A stretch of 7,479 nucleotides of DNA from Dehalococcoidales bacterium. GTDB taxonomy: Bacteria; Chloroflexota; Dehalococcoidia; Dehalococcoidales; UBA5760. A program made the position numbers and the translations under genes. Positions 6,680 to 7,479 of this stretch are shown here, piece after piece. The stretch is from contig JAGYOC010000090.1 in the NCBI GenBank assembly GCA_018399795.1, forward strand, positions 1 through 7,479, read 5' to 3'. The notes under the pieces are model-generated. The model saw only the letters and a program-made list of their open reading frames with translations. It did no database searches and was not told the DNA's origin. Within the stretch, counting starts at the first letter, position 1, and each line of letters starts with the position of its first letter.

Positions 6680-7268
6680 TGTCTTCTATCAAATTATTTG
6701 CCACCCTCTTAATATGAATCGTTCCCCCACAACTAATAGCTTTTATGCACGATGCTTTAAGTATTAATTTAAATTTATCCACGGCTGTCCCTGAGGTATT
6801 TTTTAGAGCAACGTAAGCACCAAAGGCAATCTTTGCTCCGCTACCCATAGCAAAGAATCCATTTTCCATATAAGAATGAACCCTAGCGTCATTTGTAAAT
6901 TCATATATATTAGGTTCATTATTCAACCATCCTACAAACAGGCACGTTATCAAGTGTTCTGGTTTTGGTTCTACTCTAGCCTTCTCAGCCCTTTCCCTTT
7001 GTCTGCCATTAAGTTCAGCAATTTTATCCCCAACAATATTTTTAAGCGATTCCCAATTACCATTTATGCTTAATGATTGCATCCACGGTGTAAATTCCCG
7101 CCTAGCAATTTCCCCATTCCCACTACATCCCCAGGCAATTTTATGGGTGTTATGATTATATAATTTTGTGGCCAGAGTATCTTTCATCCCATCGTCTTCA
7201 GTGGCCATTGTATCCGCACCAACTAAAAGTGATTCATTAGACTCTTTTATAGCAGCTATAATAGTCAT
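6672..7268 (-). CDS. proteasome/HslV-like Ntn-hydrolase family protein
   Basis: This is a 198-residue protein beginning MTIIAAIKES. If Met is removed, Thr2 becomes an N-terminal nucleophile as in proteasome beta subunits and HslV. Asp19 in GADTMAT and Lys35 in TKLY fall at mature positions 18 and 34, close to the canonical Asp17 and Lys33. AMGSGAKIAFGAYVAL (140-155) matches the proteasome-fold GSG motif. SCGGTIHIKRV (179-189) resembles the closing strand. Length suits a beta-type subunit. No ATPase partner is visible here, so role and substrate are unknown; it could also be a non-peptidase Ntn hydrolase. I chose ATG 7268 for its MT start and GAAAGG 9 nt upstream. The frame is also open from GTG 7349 and ATG 7340, which would add a 24-27 residue propeptide-like leader. 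It is AT-rich relative to dnaE and convergent with the basic-protein gene. Confidence 0.75.
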   Translation of the reverse strand: MTIIAAIKESNESLLVGADTMATEDDGMKDTLATKLYNHNTHKIAWGCSGNGEIARREFTPWMQSLSINGNWESLKNIVGDKIAELNGRQRERAEKARVEPKPEHLITCLFVGWLNNEPNIYEFTNDARVHSYMENGFFAMGSGAKIAFGAYVALKNTSGTAVDKFKLILKASCIKAISCGGTIHIKRVANNLIEDIT

Positions 7269-7319
7269 ATTCCAATGCCTTTCAAATAACTCTCCCAACC
7301 CCTCATCTTCCCCTAATGA

Positions 7320-7346
7320 ATCATAGCATATCCCATACATAGTCAA
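7320..7346 (-). promoter_or_regulatory. possible promoter for the Ntn-hydrolase gene
   Basis: On the minus strand TTGACT (7346-7341) and TATGAT (7325-7320) are separated by only 15 bp. A TG one base before TATGAT makes an extended -10, which could compensate for the short spacer. It would start transcription near 7313, inside the possible upstream coding extension, and so supports ATG 7268 as the start. Confidence 0.35.
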
Positions 7347-7386
7347 CACCCCAAATTAACTTTCAATAAATCAGCGACAAAAAAGA

Positions 7387-7399
7387 CTTGACAATGCTT
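7387..7399 (+). repeat. right copy of CTTGA(C)AATGCTT direct repeat
   Basis: CTTGACAATGCTT matches 6413-6424 apart from one extra C. TAAGCGGTC (7399-7407) is the exact reverse complement of 6425-6433. The repeat overlaps the -35 hexamer of the promoter ahead of the transposase-like gene. It is the right boundary partner of the AT-rich block. Confidence 0.45.
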
Positions 7400-7416
7400 A
7401 AGCGGTCTGGTATAAT
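7388..7416 (+). promoter_or_regulatory. exact-consensus sigma70 promoter for the transposase-like gene
   Basis: TTGACA (7388-7393) and TATAAT (7411-7416) are both perfect and separated by exactly 17 bp. TGG before the -10 also makes it an extended -10. The start would be near 7423, with a leader of about 22 nt containing AAAGGA (7432-7437), 7 nt before ATG 7445. This is the strongest promoter by sequence in the window. Confidence 0.85.
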
Positions 7417-7444
7417 ATAGTCAGTTTCAATAAAGGATAGGCAA

Positions 7445-7479
7445 ATGAACAAGCTAAGTTTAGACCGCCAAGCCCAAAT
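7445..7479 (+). CDS. N-terminus of a probable IS1-family transposase, cut by window edge
   Basis: Only 11 codons are visible, reading MNKLSLDRQAQ, followed by two bases. This opening resembles the start of IS1-family transposases of the type that begin MNKL, continue with K/R-x-AQ and lead into a helix-turn-helix. I rely on memory of the family, and the stretch is too short for proof. The start is firm: AAAGGA lies 7 nt upstream and an exact-consensus promoter precedes it. The left terminal inverted repeat of the element, if present, should lie between about 7350 and 7390 but cannot be recognised without the right end. It could instead be an unrelated small protein or a regulator. Confidence 0.55.
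   Translation, partial: MNKLSLDRQAQ

Larger units (their letters stand above)
7361..7434. repeat. pair of TTTCAATAAA direct repeats around the consensus promoter
   Basis: TTTCAATAAA occurs at 7361-7370 and again at 7425-7434, 64 bp apart. One copy is upstream of the -35 box and one is in the leader of the transposase-like gene. In AT-rich DNA a 10-base match may be chance, but the placement would suit a looping operator or an element-end sequence. Confidence 0.3.

Noticed and set aside
1..7479. CRISPR arrays, tRNA, rRNA or riboswitch
   Set aside because: No regularly spaced repeats, no cloverleaf with TTCRANNC, no rRNA-like stretch and no recognisable riboswitch core were seen on either strand by eye.

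Overview
The window looks like bacterial chromosome with a mobile or recently acquired patch at its right end. Positions 1 to about 6380 have moderate GC and consistent codon use, with tightly packed genes in alternating convergent and divergent pairs. They encode RadC, a small zinc ribbon, a PH-like/SHOCT protein, the replicative polymerase DnaE, a DUF1461/TIGR01906 membrane protein and an FmdB-type zinc ribbon. The general look of DnaE (intact PHP metal site, long C-terminal tail), of RadC and of the FmdB protein suggests a Chloroflexota bacterium, possibly Dehalococcoidia. This is family resemblance from memory and is not proven here.

Layout, left to right. radC (minus) runs off the left edge, preceded 41 bp upstream by a 70-residue zinc-ribbon gene on the same strand. 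A 194-bp divergent spacer holds a promoter for the plus-strand PH-like/SHOCT gene (1157-1738), a possible promoter for the zinc ribbon and a small perfect hairpin. dnaE (1750-5238, minus) converges on the PH-like/SHOCT gene with an 11-bp gap and fires from an extended -10 promoter at about 5290. Divergent from dnaE is a four-helix membrane protein (5375-6088). It converges, 5 bp apart, on an fmdB-type gene (6094-6324, minus) with a good promoter and Shine-Dalgarno sequence.

From about 6380 rightwards the DNA becomes visibly AT-richer and codon use shifts (AGA/AGG, CTA, TTA). This block holds a 76-residue basic 'GGLKGGKAR' protein (6449-6679, plus) and a 198-residue protein (6672-7268, minus) overlapping it tail to tail by 8 bp. 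The second protein has the hallmarks of a proteasome/HslV-type Ntn hydrolase: a Thr after the initiator Met, the Asp and Lys at the expected spacing, and a GSG motif. The block is followed by an exact-consensus sigma70 promoter (TTGACA-17-TATAAT, also extended -10) driving the first 11 codons of what looks like an IS1-family transposase cut by the right edge. Near-identical 12-13 bp direct repeats lie on both sides of the two-gene block.

The left part reads as housekeeping replication and repair genes with ordinary neighbours. The most unusual content is the orphan proteasome-like hydrolase and its convergent basic partner, carried next to a transposase. There is no CRISPR array, tRNA or rRNA that I can see, and no stretch of more than 300 bases without a gene.
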